In this document: positions 44,456 through 53,461 of the stretch, piece by piece
Numbering within the stretch: the first letter of the stretch is position 1
How the letters are laid out: each line of letters starts with the position of its first letter
Position numbers and translations under genes: made by a program
Assembly: GCF_000379765.1 (NCBI RefSeq)
Contig: NZ_KB903465.1
Coordinates: forward strand, 436,807-500,806
Length of the DNA stretch: 64,000 nucleotides
Origin: Flexithrix dorotheae DSM 6795
GTDB taxonomy: Bacteria > Bacteroidota > Bacteroidia > Cytophagales > Flammeovirgaceae
Direction of reading: 5' to 3'
Notes under the pieces: generated by a model
Told to the model about the DNA's origin: nothing
Database searches by the model: none
The model's input: only the letters and a program-made list of their open reading frames with translations

Positions 44456-45916
44456 ATGGAAAAGGCAATAATTGATAAATATGAGTTGGTAGTAGGGTTG
44501 GAAATACATGCCCAGTTAGCCACAAAAAGTAAGGCATTTTGTGATGATGCCAATTCTTTTGGAGAAGAACCGAACACTAATATTAGTGTAATCACTCTGG
44601 CACATCCCGGAACACTTCCTAAAAGCAACAAAGTGGCGGTGGAATATTCCATCAAAATGGGATTGGCCTGTGGGTGTGAAATTAACCGCTATAATATTTA
44701 TGATAGAAAAAATTATTTCTATCCTGATTTGCCAAAAGGATTTCAAATAACCCAGGAAAAACATCCTATTTGTATTGGTGGAAAAATAGATGTAAAAACC
44801 AAATCCGGAATTAAATCTTCCATCAGGCTAAATAGAATCCATATGGAAGAGGATGCCGGAAAATCCATTCATAAAGAGGGAGAAAAAGATACATTAATTG
44901 ACCTGAACAGAGCGGGTGTTCCACTCATCGAAATAGTTACAGAACCAGATTTAAGACATTCTGAAGAGGCTTATTCCTGCCTTATGGAGGTAAGAAGACT
45001 AGTAAGATATTTGGGAGTTTGTGACGGGAATATGGAAGAAGGCTCAATGAGATGCGATGCCAATATTTCTATCAGGCTAAAAGGGGCTAAAGATTATGGA
45101 GTAAAGGTGGAAATTAAGAATATGAACTCCATGAGAAATGTGCAGAAGGCCATTGATTACGAAAAGATCCGTCAAATTGAAATGATTGAAAATAATGAAG
45201 AAATCATTTCTGAAACCAGGACATTCGATGCTCAGACAGGAAAAACATATGGAATGAGAAGTAAAGAAGCCCTGAATGATTACAGATATTTTCCAGAGCC
45301 TGATCTTCCACCACTAATCATCTCTGATGAATGGTTGAATAATATAAAGGCGGATATGCCTCAATTGCCCAAAGAACTCTTCCAAAAGTTCACTTCCAAA
45401 TATAACCTGCCTGAATATGATGCCAATGTATTGGTTGATTCTCAGGATATTGCATTGTATTTCGATCAAATTTGCGATCATTCCAAAAATTACAAAGCAG
45501 CTTCTAATTTGGTAATGACGTCCATAAAATCATATCTCAATGATAAAGGCATCGAAATGCAGGATTTCCCTTTAGCTCCAGCCAAAATAGCTGAAATAAT
45601 TGCTCTTGTGGATAGTAATAAAGTGAGTAATACAGCTGCTTCGGGCAAGCTATTTAAAGCGATGACCGCCTCACCTGAAAAATCAGCTTTGGCAGTTGCA
45701 CAGGAGCTCAATCTGATTCAGGAGAGTGGAAATGATTTTATTTTACCTCTGATTCAGGAGGTGATTGAAAAAAATCCGGATAAAGTAAAAGCCTATCAAA
45801 AAGGAAAAAAAGGGCTCATAGGAATGTTTATGGGAGAGGTTATGAAACTTAGCAAAGGGAAGGTAGATCCAAAGAAAACCAATAAATTGATCCAGGAAGC
45901 CTTGGAAAAGGCCTAG
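44456..45916 (+). CDS. gatB: aspartyl/glutamyl-tRNA amidotransferase subunit B
   Basis: A 486-residue subunit of GatCAB, the complex that converts Glu-tRNA(Gln) and Asp-tRNA(Asn) to Gln- and Asn-tRNA. The opening YELVVGLEIHAQLATKSKAFC is diagnostic; DRKNYFYPDLPKGFQITQ, the DLNRAGVPLIEIVTEPDLR loop and MEEGSMRCDANISIR follow, as does the C-terminal YqeY-like tail (residues about 405-486, MFMGEVMKLSKGKVDP). Full length. gatA and gatC are not in the window. It may be controlled by the structured leader just upstream. Confidence 0.97.
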   Translation: MEKAIIDKYELVVGLEIHAQLATKSKAFCDDANSFGEEPNTNISVITLAHPGTLPKSNKVAVEYSIKMGLACGCEINRYNIYDRKNYFYPDLPKGFQITQEKHPICIGGKIDVKTKSGIKSSIRLNRIHMEEDAGKSIHKEGEKDTLIDLNRAGVPLIEIVTEPDLRHSEEAYSCLMEVRRLVRYLGVCDGNMEEGSMRCDANISIRLKGAKDYGVKVEIKNMNSMRNVQKAIDYEKIRQIEMIENNEEIISETRTFDAQTGKTYGMRSKEALNDYRYFPEPDLPPLIISDEWLNNIKADMPQLPKELFQKFTSKYNLPEYDANVLVDSQDIALYFDQICDHSKNYKAASNLVMTSIKSYLNDKGIEMQDFPLAPAKIAEIIALVDSNKVSNTAASGKLFKAMTASPEKSALAVAQELNLIQESGNDFILPLIQEVIEKNPDKVKAYQKGKKGLIGMFMGEVMKLSKGKVDPKKTNKLIQEALEKA

Positions 45917-46113
45917 GAAGTGCCTCAGAAAACTCATTGACTGGATTGAATTCTTCCTCTTATTATTTTGTTATTTTTCTTTTAGGTTGATTATTAACGG
46001 GTTGATTTTTGCCCAAAATTTTATTGAATTTAACCTTAAACCAATTTAATCAGGAAAGAAATTCTTTCCTTTGTGCCATACAAGGCTAATAATTTAATCA
46101 AAAAAAGTATACC

Positions 46114-47223
46114 GTGAAAAAATTAATATTGTTGCTATTGCCCCTAATTACCATGAGCTGTAATTCTCCAGTCCAGTCTCAGGGTGGCAATGAAAGTAGT
46201 ACTAAAGGAAAAATACAGTTAAGTGGTGAAATTGAAAATGCAGGAGGGGAAAATATTATACTTTCAAAAATTGTAAATAACAGCAAGGAGGATGTCGCTA
46301 CATTCACTTCTGGCGATGATGGGAAATTCTCACAAGAAGTAGAAGTAAATGATGCTGGCTTTTATATGCTCGATATTTATGGTGTTCAGCAGAAAATGTT
46401 TGTTTTAGATGGCGAACATGATGTGACTATAAAAGCAGATGGGGAAAATCCTGAAGGAGTATTTGAAGTGAAAGGTTCTCCTGATTCAGATCTACTTTTT
46501 GAATTTCAGGAAATGGATGAAAAGCTTTCGCAAAAAGCTCAGGAATTAAGGCAAAACTACATGGAGGCTGAAGACAAATCCGCTGCTGAAGAAGCTTTTA
46601 ATGAGTTTATTACAGAAGGCCTGGCCTCACTTAAAGATTTTGTTAAAAAAGCAGATGGATCTATTGTGGCCATTTTGCCTTTAATGCAGTTAGATGCTGA
46701 AAGTGATTATGAATTTGTATCTGCACAAGCTGAAAAACTTTATAAACTTCATCCCAACGAATCAACAATTTCTACTTTTAAAGAAAGACTTGATGCCGGA
46801 AAAAAGACCGCAGTTGGTCAGGTAGCTCCTGAAATAACTTTGGAAAATCCTGAGGGAGAAATGGTTAGTCTTTCTTCTTTGAAAGGGAAATACGTTTTAA
46901 TAGATTTTTGGGCATCGTGGTGTGGACCTTGCCGTCAGGAAAACCCAAATGTGGTGAGAATGTATAAAAAATATAAAGATAAAGGGTTTGAAATTTTTGG
47001 TGTTTCTCTGGACCGGGATAAGAACGCATGGTTAAAAGCCATCGAAAAAGATAACCTGACCTGGGTACATGTTTCAGACTTGCAATTCTGGCAATCTTCC
47101 GTTGTACCCCAATATAATATTGAGGGGATTCCTATGACAGTTCTTTTAGATAAAGAAGGTAAAATAATTGCAAAAAATCTAAGAGGCAGAGCCCTGGAAG
47201 AAAAACTGGCTGAACTGCTTTAA
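46114..47223 (+). CDS. DUF4369-TlpA thioredoxin-like lipoprotein
   Basis: A 369-residue lipoprotein from a GTG start: signal peptide with lipobox TMSC, DUF4369 domain (about 35-125), a helical linker (about 125-220) and a TlpA/ResA-type thioredoxin domain (about 230-369) with active site WASWCGPCRQE and cis-Pro region GIPMTVLL. It is anchored facing the periplasm or surface and probably reduces or isomerises disulfides, like related Bacteroidota proteins. An inverted repeat (AGGAAAGAAATTCTTTCCT, about 46052-46070) lies upstream, and a terminator follows. Confidence 0.9.
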   Translation: MKKLILLLLPLITMSCNSPVQSQGGNESSTKGKIQLSGEIENAGGENIILSKIVNNSKEDVATFTSGDDGKFSQEVEVNDAGFYMLDIYGVQQKMFVLDGEHDVTIKADGENPEGVFEVKGSPDSDLLFEFQEMDEKLSQKAQELRQNYMEAEDKSAAEEAFNEFITEGLASLKDFVKKADGSIVAILPLMQLDAESDYEFVSAQAEKLYKLHPNESTISTFKERLDAGKKTAVGQVAPEITLENPEGEMVSLSSLKGKYVLIDFWASWCGPCRQENPNVVRMYKKYKDKGFEIFGVSLDRDKNAWLKAIEKDNLTWVHVSDLQFWQSSVVPQYNIEGIPMTVLLDKEGKIIAKNLRGRALEEKLAELL

Positions 47224-47255
47224 GTTTTTTAAAATAAGTCATTGATAGTAGTAAT

Positions 47256-47291
47256 AAGGCTATTCTTTCTGAAAAGAATAGCCTTTTCTTT
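47256..47291 (+). terminator. intrinsic terminator after the DUF4369-TlpA gene
   Basis: A perfect 13-bp stem (47256-47268 with 47273-47285) with a 4-nt loop and T-rich tail. Confidence 0.9.
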
Positions 47292-47455
47292 TTTGTTTTC
47301 TATAGGATGAATAATTCTATTTTTCATTAAGAGAAATAAATGATAACTTTCCCCACCAATAAAAACTAAAGCAGGTCAAAGGAGGTGATAACTAACTTTC
47401 ATTTGATCAATAATCTAAAATAACCACATTTAAACGGCTGAAAATTACGATAAAC

Positions 47456-48775
47456 ATGAAAAAACTGGCGCTTCACTGGCAGATCATCATAGGCATGGTT
47501 CTGGGAATTATTGTTGGACTCATTCTGATTATGGGAGGTTGGGGACAATTTTCCAATGATTGGATAAAACCCTTTGGAACCATTTTTATAAATGCTTTAA
47601 AACTGGTAGCGGTTCCTTTAGTTTTATTTTCCCTTATAAAAGGTATCACGAGTTTGTCGGACGTATCCCAGTTATCTTCAATGGGATCGAGAACTGTAGG
47701 AATTTATTTATTTACCACTGTAGTGGCAGTATTCATGGGTCTATTGTTGGTGAATATCACACAACCCGGCAAAGCATTCACAGAAGAAACCAGGATGGAA
47801 TTTAGCCAGAAATTTGCGGAAACTACCGGAGACAAAACCCAGCAGGCCCGTCAGGTGAAAGATAAGGGACCGCTTCAACCACTTATTGATGTCGTTCCGG
47901 GAAATGTATTCCAATCATTTACCGATAATAAAAATATGCTACAGGTGATCTTTTTTGCCATCCTTTTTGGTGTGGCGATTGTAATGGTAAAATCACCGGT
48001 CACAGAGCCTGTAAAGCAATTGTTTGATGGATTAAATGAGATAATCATCCAAATTGTGCATATCATCATGATATTTGCGCCCTACGGTGTATTTGCATTA
48101 TTAACTTCCCTATTGGTAGATATCGCAGGAGATGACCCTCAAAAAGCGACAGAACTACTTGGCGTTTTAGGTCAGTACGCCTTTACGGTAACTTTGGGCC
48201 TGACTTTAATGATATTTGTTTTCTATCCAATATTATTAATGGTGACTACAAAATACAATTATAAAAAGTTTTTCCAGGGTATTTTCCCCGCCCAAATGAT
48301 GGCTTTTTCTACCAGTTCAAGTGCGGCAACTTTACCGGTTACAATGGATTGTGTAGAAAACAATCTGGGTGTTTCCAATCAAACTGCAAGTTTTGTTTTG
48401 CCATTGGGAGCAACGGTAAATATGGATGGCACAAGCCTTTACCAGGGTGTAGCCGCTGTTTTTATTGCCCAGGCTTATGGTCTGGATCTTTCCATTGGTC
48501 AGCAATTGGGAATTGTAATAACAGCAACATTAGCCTCCATTGGAGCAGCAGCCGTCCCTGGAGCAGGAATTATCATGTTGGTCATAGTATTGGAACAAGC
48601 CAAAATTCCTGTAGAAGGAATTGCTTTAATTCTCGCCCCTGATAGAATCCTGGATATGATGCGAACCGTTGTAAATATCACCGGAGATTCTTCTGTATGT
48701 GTAATGGTAGAAAAAGCTCTAGCAAAAAAGAATGGAACTGGAAAGTTAGACGGAGAAAGTGCTGAAGCTGCCTAA
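47456..48775 (+). CDS. dicarboxylate/amino acid:cation symporter (DAACS family)
   Basis: A 439-residue inner-membrane symporter of the GltP/DctA family, coupling glutamate, aspartate or C4-dicarboxylate uptake to Na+ or H+. Eight helices and two re-entrant loops are expected. The hallmark Ser-rich hairpin AFSTSSSAATLPVT, the VLPLGATVNMDGTSLY segment (helix 7 NMDGT motif) and the last helix with DRILDMMRTVVNITGD are all present. Cation choice and substrate cannot be settled from sequence. It is monocistronic. Confidence 0.93.
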   Translation: MKKLALHWQIIIGMVLGIIVGLILIMGGWGQFSNDWIKPFGTIFINALKLVAVPLVLFSLIKGITSLSDVSQLSSMGSRTVGIYLFTTVVAVFMGLLLVNITQPGKAFTEETRMEFSQKFAETTGDKTQQARQVKDKGPLQPLIDVVPGNVFQSFTDNKNMLQVIFFAILFGVAIVMVKSPVTEPVKQLFDGLNEIIIQIVHIIMIFAPYGVFALLTSLLVDIAGDDPQKATELLGVLGQYAFTVTLGLTLMIFVFYPILLMVTTKYNYKKFFQGIFPAQMMAFSTSSSAATLPVTMDCVENNLGVSNQTASFVLPLGATVNMDGTSLYQGVAAVFIAQAYGLDLSIGQQLGIVITATLASIGAAAVPGAGIIMLVIVLEQAKIPVEGIALILAPDRILDMMRTVVNITGDSSVCVMVEKALAKKNGTGKLDGESAEAA

Positions 48776-48802
48776 AAGTATTTTAAATGAGGCTGGCTAA
48801 AT

Positions 48803-49667
48803 TTATGGTAATTTTCCAGCCCATTTTATCGCATTTTCTAACATCTTCAGCTGATTTTTTTCTTTAAATGAATCGGCTGTATGACCCATAGCCGTGTTGA
48901 ACATCCGTCCTTCTTTTATGGAACTGAACCAGGCTACAGGATGGTCCTTGCCCATTCCAAAAGTTTTATCTTTAGCTAAAAAAAAGAAAGTCCCATCCGG
49001 ATCTAAAATCTGTTTCGTCCAGAGTATATAGCACCCTTTTGCCAGCTTCCCTGGGATTATCAAAGAATATATACCATTCATCTGACCTTTTTTCCATCGC
49101 TAATAAGCCATCCGACAATTCAGAGAAATTACTGTCTATTTCCAAATTAATAGGCAACTTCTGAAATTGATTTTTCAGTGGATGATGAGAAAAATGGGCA
49201 CCTATCAGTTCATTTTCGTACCAATCCCACTGATGGGAATTATCTCCTGAAGCATGAATTCCCACAAATCCACCTCCATTTTCCAAATACCCTCTAAAAT
49301 TTTTTCTCTGTACCTCATCTAGTACTTTTCCACTTACATTGTTCCAAACCACCACTTTAAACCTGGCCAGTTGTGCTTCATTAAATACAGCTCCATTATC
49401 TGTAAAATACAAATTCCAGTTATGAGTACCAGCCATTTCCTGGAAAGCTGGAATGGAAGCCTTTATCGCTTCTTCATGTCTGAAACCATTTGTTTTGGAA
49501 AAAACCAAAATGGCATTTGAACTAAGCGATTCTGGAATTTCAGGTGGATTGCTGTCATAAAAATTAAATCCGTATCTGGCTTTATACATGAACCCTCCAA
49601 CAAAAATTAAAGCGATACTAATGAGGCTAAAAAAAGTAAAAATTACAATTCTGAACAGTTTTTTCAT
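48803..49667 (-). pseudogene. ThuA-like protein gene split by a frameshift
   Basis: Two overlapping frames together give one ThuA (class I glutamine-amidotransferase-like) protein. The upstream frame (49667 to 48972) has a membrane anchor (residues about 8-28) and the ThuA core: NAILVFSKTNGFRHEEA, GGGFVGIHASGDN, ELIGAHFSHHP and RVLYTLDET, then runs off into DFLFFS and stops. The downstream frame (stop at 48803) carries the missing end: GMGKDHPVAWFSS and FNTAMGHTADSF. The break lies at a run of eight T (minus strand) near 48979-48986; removing one T would join the frames. It may be a pseudogene, a slippery-run phase switch or a sequencing error. Confidence 0.85.
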
Positions 49668-49732
49668 GAAGTTGTTAAATTTAAGGGTAAGGCTTTTATT
49701 ATGGTTTAAAAAGTAATTTAAAATGTTGTAAT

Positions 49733-50014
49733 ATGAAAATTGTACATGAAGTAGAAGGTCAAAAAGGAAAATTTTTCATTAAACCAGAGTATGAAACTCT
49801 GGCAGAAATGACCTACAGTAAGGCTGGAACAAGGATGATCATTATCGATCATACCGAGGTTTCTGAGGAACTGAAAGGCCAGGGCATCGGGAAAAAGTTA
49901 GTCTATGAAGCTGTAGAATGGGCCAGGAAAAATAACATGAAAATTATACCACTATGCCCGTTTGCCAAATCTGTATTTCAAAAAGAAAAAGAGATAAGAG
50001 ATGTTCTAAGTTAA
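49733..50014 (+). CDS. NATD1/YjdJ-like GNAT N-acetyltransferase
   Basis: A 93-residue small acetyltransferase. The chain has the family order: GKFFIKPEYETLAEMTYSKAG, the IDHTEVSEELKGQGIGKKLVYEAVEWAR acetyl-CoA-binding segment (Q-G-I-G-K-K) and the closing KIIPLCPFAKSVFQ. Target is unknown; this family is found widely in bacteria as single-domain proteins. It precedes the APH-like kinase by 130 bases. Confidence 0.9.
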   Translation: MKIVHEVEGQKGKFFIKPEYETLAEMTYSKAGTRMIIIDHTEVSEELKGQGIGKKLVYEAVEWARKNNMKIIPLCPFAKSVFQKEKEIRDVLS

Positions 50015-50144
50015 CATTCCCGGAGAAAACTCCCTTTGGATCAGTTAGCAACTTACTAAAATTACCCAAATGATATAGCTTTTTACTCCACGAATTGATA
50101 TAATTAAGGAATTTTTCACTTAATCCTAATTATTATTTTTTAAT

Positions 50145-51188
50145 ATGTGGTTTGTAGACTTTCCATCAATCATTAATAAAGCCTGGGAGGCTTATGGCAG
50201 CCCCCGGAAAATTAAATCTATTACCGACATCAGTGCTAAGGTATCTACAAATAGCGTCTATAAAGTTCAATTCAGCTATAGGAAATTTGTAATTGCAAAA
50301 CTGTCATTTTTTGGTAAATATGAACATTTTAAGGAAGACCATAATATCATAAATAACCTGGCTTATAGCCTGGAACCACCGTTTCAGAATACCCTTGCTC
50401 ACTCCCTGACTAAAAATGACGAAGTGTTTACTTTTCGGTATCAGGAGGATGAAATTGATGTCTGGGTGGTATTTTACAGACCGGTAAAAATCAGGGAAAA
50501 ACTTCCGCCAAGGTTAACTGAAAAGCATATCATTAAGCTGGCAAAAACCATTGGGAAATTTCATAAATCATGTCATCATTCCATTGATCAAATCCCAAAA
50601 TCATCCAAAACCCTTTCCAGTGATATCCAGGATTTGTATGAACATCTTGACACCAAGGAGGGGAAATATGAGTTTGGTCTGCAAATAGGGGCGATAAAAA
50701 GACATTGCGAAATTTTCTTAAAACATCAGGAAGAGCTTCCCTATTCACAGCTCCTGGAAATCCCTGTATTTGTAGACTGGAATATTGGTAATTTTTCTGT
50801 AACTAAATCAGGACAGCTTTTTAGCCGCTGGGATTATGACTGGTTCAGAATAGGCTCCAGGGTTTTAGACTTTTATTTCTTCAGCAGGGTGGTTTCCGAT
50901 ATTGGAGATAAAACGACTTTTAGCTATTTAATCACTACCTTGCAGGAAGACAGGTTTTTATTATTCCTGAAAGAATACCACAAAGTATTTCCACTAACTA
51001 TTGAGGAAATAAAATTTATTAAAGAAGCCTACAGATTTTTCATTCTCAATTATGTTTTGAAGGATGGAAACCGGTTTTTTCATCAATTTTATGCCAACAA
51101 ACTTCAAAAAGAAGCTTATGAAATTTATTTGCCATCTTTGGATAGTAAATTTGATGAAAACAAAATTTTAAAAGTACTTAATTTATAA
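50145..51188 (+). CDS. APH-like (aminoglycoside/homoserine-kinase-type) phosphotransferase
   Basis: A 347-residue kinase-fold protein of the APH superfamily. An N-lobe (about 20-100) is followed by HIIKLAKTIGKFHKSCH, the catalytic region IPVFVDWNIGNFSV (Asp-x-x-x-x-Asn, where HGDxxxxN is usual) and the metal-binding DYDW in SRWDYDWFRIG. The substrate is unlikely to be an antibiotic; such kinases often act on sugars, homoserine or lipids. It is followed after 3 bases by a HAD phosphatase-like gene, so the two may form a kinase-phosphatase pair on the same metabolite. Confidence 0.75.
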   Translation: MWFVDFPSIINKAWEAYGSPRKIKSITDISAKVSTNSVYKVQFSYRKFVIAKLSFFGKYEHFKEDHNIINNLAYSLEPPFQNTLAHSLTKNDEVFTFRYQEDEIDVWVVFYRPVKIREKLPPRLTEKHIIKLAKTIGKFHKSCHHSIDQIPKSSKTLSSDIQDLYEHLDTKEGKYEFGLQIGAIKRHCEIFLKHQEELPYSQLLEIPVFVDWNIGNFSVTKSGQLFSRWDYDWFRIGSRVLDFYFFSRVVSDIGDKTTFSYLITTLQEDRFLLFLKEYHKVFPLTIEEIKFIKEAYRFFILNYVLKDGNRFFHQFYANKLQKEAYEIYLPSLDSKFDENKILKVLNL

Positions 51189-51191
51189 GTT

Positions 51192-52046
51192 ATGGATATT
51201 ATTCCCTTTAGAGAAGTTGTAGATAATTATAAGGTTGTATTTTTTGATGCCTTTGGTGTATTAAAAAATTATAAAGGATTAATTCCCGGTATTGAAAAAA
51301 CATTTGATTACCTAAAAGAAAAAGACATTGAGTTTTACATCCTAACCAATGATGCATCAAGGAGTCCGGAAGAGTTAGCTCAAAGTTATATTGACAAAGG
51401 CCTGGATTTTATTAATGCCGACAAAATAATTTCATCAGGGATGCTTGCTCGGGAATATCTCAAATATAAAGTGAATCATGGTACTGTTGCTTATTTAGGT
51501 ACAGAAGCCTCTGCACACTATGTAGAAACCGTAGGATTAAAAACTATTTCCATAAAAGACATTGATCTGGATGATGAAAATAACCATCTTATTAATGCCC
51601 TTGTTATGCTTGATGATGAAGGGTTTGACTGGAAAGACGACATCAATAAAGCAATAAATCTATTAAGGAGGTTCAATATGCCTGTGATTGTGGCCAATAC
51701 AGATTCAGCTTATCCTGTTTCCAAAGAAGAAGTAGCTATTGCTGTGGGCTCATTAGCCGATATGATGGAATTTGTTGTAAGAAAAACTTTCATAAGATTT
51801 GGAAAGCCTGATGCCCAAATGTTCAATTTTGCATTTCAGCACGTGCATAAAAACGGAACTGTTTATGACAAAAGTGAAATCCTGATGGTTGGCGATTCTT
51901 TGAATACTGATATTATTGGAGGTAATAAATTTGGAATTGATACTGCCCTGGTGCTAACGGGTAATACCCTTCCCAAAAATGCACTCATTCAAATTGAATC
52001 TTCAGGAATAATTCCCAATTATATGTGTGAGTCTGCTGTAGTTTGA
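51192..52046 (+). CDS. HAD-superfamily class IIA (NagD-like) protein
   Basis: A 284-residue HAD protein with a class IIA cap. Motif I is FFDAFGVLKN: the nucleophile Asp19 is kept but the usual second Asp is Phe, as in the DxWGVL-type subgroup of class IIA. The LTNDASRSPEEL loop (motif II), FGKPDAQMFNFAF (Lys, motif III) and MVGDSLNTDIIGG (motif IV) are complete. The altered motif I suggests a modified acid/base step, so it may be a slow phosphatase or binding protein. It starts 3 bases after the kinase gene and precedes a prohibitin-like gene. Confidence 0.85.
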   Translation: MDIIPFREVVDNYKVVFFDAFGVLKNYKGLIPGIEKTFDYLKEKDIEFYILTNDASRSPEELAQSYIDKGLDFINADKIISSGMLAREYLKYKVNHGTVAYLGTEASAHYVETVGLKTISIKDIDLDDENNHLINALVMLDDEGFDWKDDINKAINLLRRFNMPVIVANTDSAYPVSKEEVAIAVGSLADMMEFVVRKTFIRFGKPDAQMFNFAFQHVHKNGTVYDKSEILMVGDSLNTDIIGGNKFGIDTALVLTGNTLPKNALIQIESSGIIPNYMCESAVV

Positions 52047-52126
52047 AACCATTTGTAAGAAAAATATCTTAATACCTACTTATATAAACATTACATAGAT
52101 TTTAAATCTTTAATCATTATAAAATT

Positions 52127-52969
52127 ATGAGTCAGTACGATCAAACTCAAATCGATATCAGTAAATTCAGGCCCTTTATTATAATAGGGATTATTCTTTT
52201 TGTACTAATTATTTTTGGGAGAAGTGTTTTTGTAATCCTTCAACCAACGGAACGAGGTGTAATTTTTAAAAAATATACTACAGGATTGGATGTAGATGAT
52301 GTAAAAGGAGAGGGATTAAACATCGTAGCTCCTTGGAATGATATTATCGTGTTCGAAATAGCCGAACAACAAATAGAGGAAACAATGGATGTGCTTTCTC
52401 AGGATGGACTTTCAATTAACATTGACGTTTCCCTGAGATTTAGACCTCAGCCTGATAAAATTGGTTTTTTATACAAAGCATTCAGAACAGAATATGTTTC
52501 TAACCTGGTAAGACCAGAATTAAGATCGGCCGTGAGGGGAATTGTAGGACAGTATACTCCTGAAGAGCTTTACTCCACAAAAAGACAGGAAATTGAAGCG
52601 CAGATTGAGGAAAAAACAAAATCCATACTTAACAACAATTTCATAGAGCTGAAAGCTTTGTTATTCAGGTCCATAAAATTACCCCAAACTATTCAGAATT
52701 CAATTGAAGAAAAACTTGCTGCCGATCAGGAAGCTCAGAAATACAATTATCTGATTGAAAAGGAGAAGAAAGAAGCAGAAAGAAGGAGAATTGATGCAGA
52801 AGGTAAGGCTGCAGCCAACATTATTTTAAGTGCCAGCTTGACTGATAAAATTCTTCAGGAGAAAGGCATACTAGCCACTGAGGAGCTATCAAAATCACCA
52901 AATGCTAAAATTATAGTGATTGGAAGCGGGAAGGATGGACTACCAATTATTCTTGGAGATAATAAATAA
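52127..52969 (+). CDS. prohibitin-family SPFH membrane protein
   Basis: A 280-residue membrane-anchored SPFH protein. An N-terminal membrane helix (about 16-35) is followed by the SPFH/prohibitin domain (about 38-200): TERGVIFKKYTTGLD, EGLNIVAPWNDIIVFEI, and the coiled-coil tail DQEAQKYNYLIEKEKKEAERRRIDAEGKA. Such proteins form large rings that organise membrane microdomains and control AAA protease access. No FtsH or NfeD gene lies next to it. A terminator follows. Confidence 0.92.
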   Translation: MSQYDQTQIDISKFRPFIIIGIILFVLIIFGRSVFVILQPTERGVIFKKYTTGLDVDDVKGEGLNIVAPWNDIIVFEIAEQQIEETMDVLSQDGLSINIDVSLRFRPQPDKIGFLYKAFRTEYVSNLVRPELRSAVRGIVGQYTPEELYSTKRQEIEAQIEEKTKSILNNNFIELKALLFRSIKLPQTIQNSIEEKLAADQEAQKYNYLIEKEKKEAERRRIDAEGKAAANIILSASLTDKILQEKGILATEELSKSPNAKIIVIGSGKDGLPIILGDNK

Positions 52970-52980
52970 AGCGACAAAAA

Positions 52981-53020
52981 AACAAGAGGAGCATCCCAAA
53001 ACGCTCCTCTTGTTTTTTTA
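52981..53020 (+). terminator. intrinsic terminator after the prohibitin gene
   Basis: A 12-bp perfect stem (52981-52992 with 53003-53014) with a 10-nt loop and a seven-T tail. Confidence 0.92.
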
Positions 53021-53074
53021 TAATTGAAATAGGAATACCCTAAGTACCTCTACTTAACTTGCAGATTGTTTTAT

Positions 53075-53458
53075 TTAATTTGTATATGGAATCAGGTTAA
53101 AATCCAGCTCTACATCTTCCTCATATTCTTCCCCACTCTCAAGCATATCCACATCATTTTCCTCATAAAACCAGTTGATGGTTACATTTCCATCCATTTC
53201 ATTCTGATATTCCTCCAGCATATTCAGAATTTCCAAAAACCTTCTGGAAGAACTGGTATTAAAATAAGTCATCCTGAAATTAAAAGTGATTTCCTTTCCC
53301 GGATCACCTAAATAATTTTCCAACCACTCAAATACTGGTTTAAAAAATTCTACAGTATATTCATGATAGGATTCTCCTTCAATTTCTAGAATATTTGTTT
53401 CTGAGTTAAAGTCAATTCTGGGAATATAAGTAGAACTTGGTATACTAAAATTTTCCAT
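53075..53458 (-). CDS. SiaC-family regulatory phosphoprotein (DUF1987)
   Basis: A 127-residue SiaC homologue, co-transcribed with the SiaB-like kinase 3 bases upstream. It shares the core with the copy at 27610 (NILEIEGESYHEYTVEFFKPVFEWLE, quoted as landmarks ILEIEGESYHEY and FFKPVFEWLE), the phospho-Thr68 motif YFNTSSSR and VDMLESGEEY. By analogy with the Pseudomonas Sia system, its phosphorylation by SiaB would switch binding to a downstream effector. No SiaA phosphatase or SiaD cyclase is in the window, so the output here is unknown. Confidence 0.9.
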   Translation of the reverse strand: MENFSIPSSTYIPRIDFNSETNILEIEGESYHEYTVEFFKPVFEWLENYLGDPGKEITFNFRMTYFNTSSSRRFLEILNMLEEYQNEMDGNVTINWFYEENDVDMLESGEEYEEDVELDFNLIPYTN

Positions 53459-53461
53459 GTT

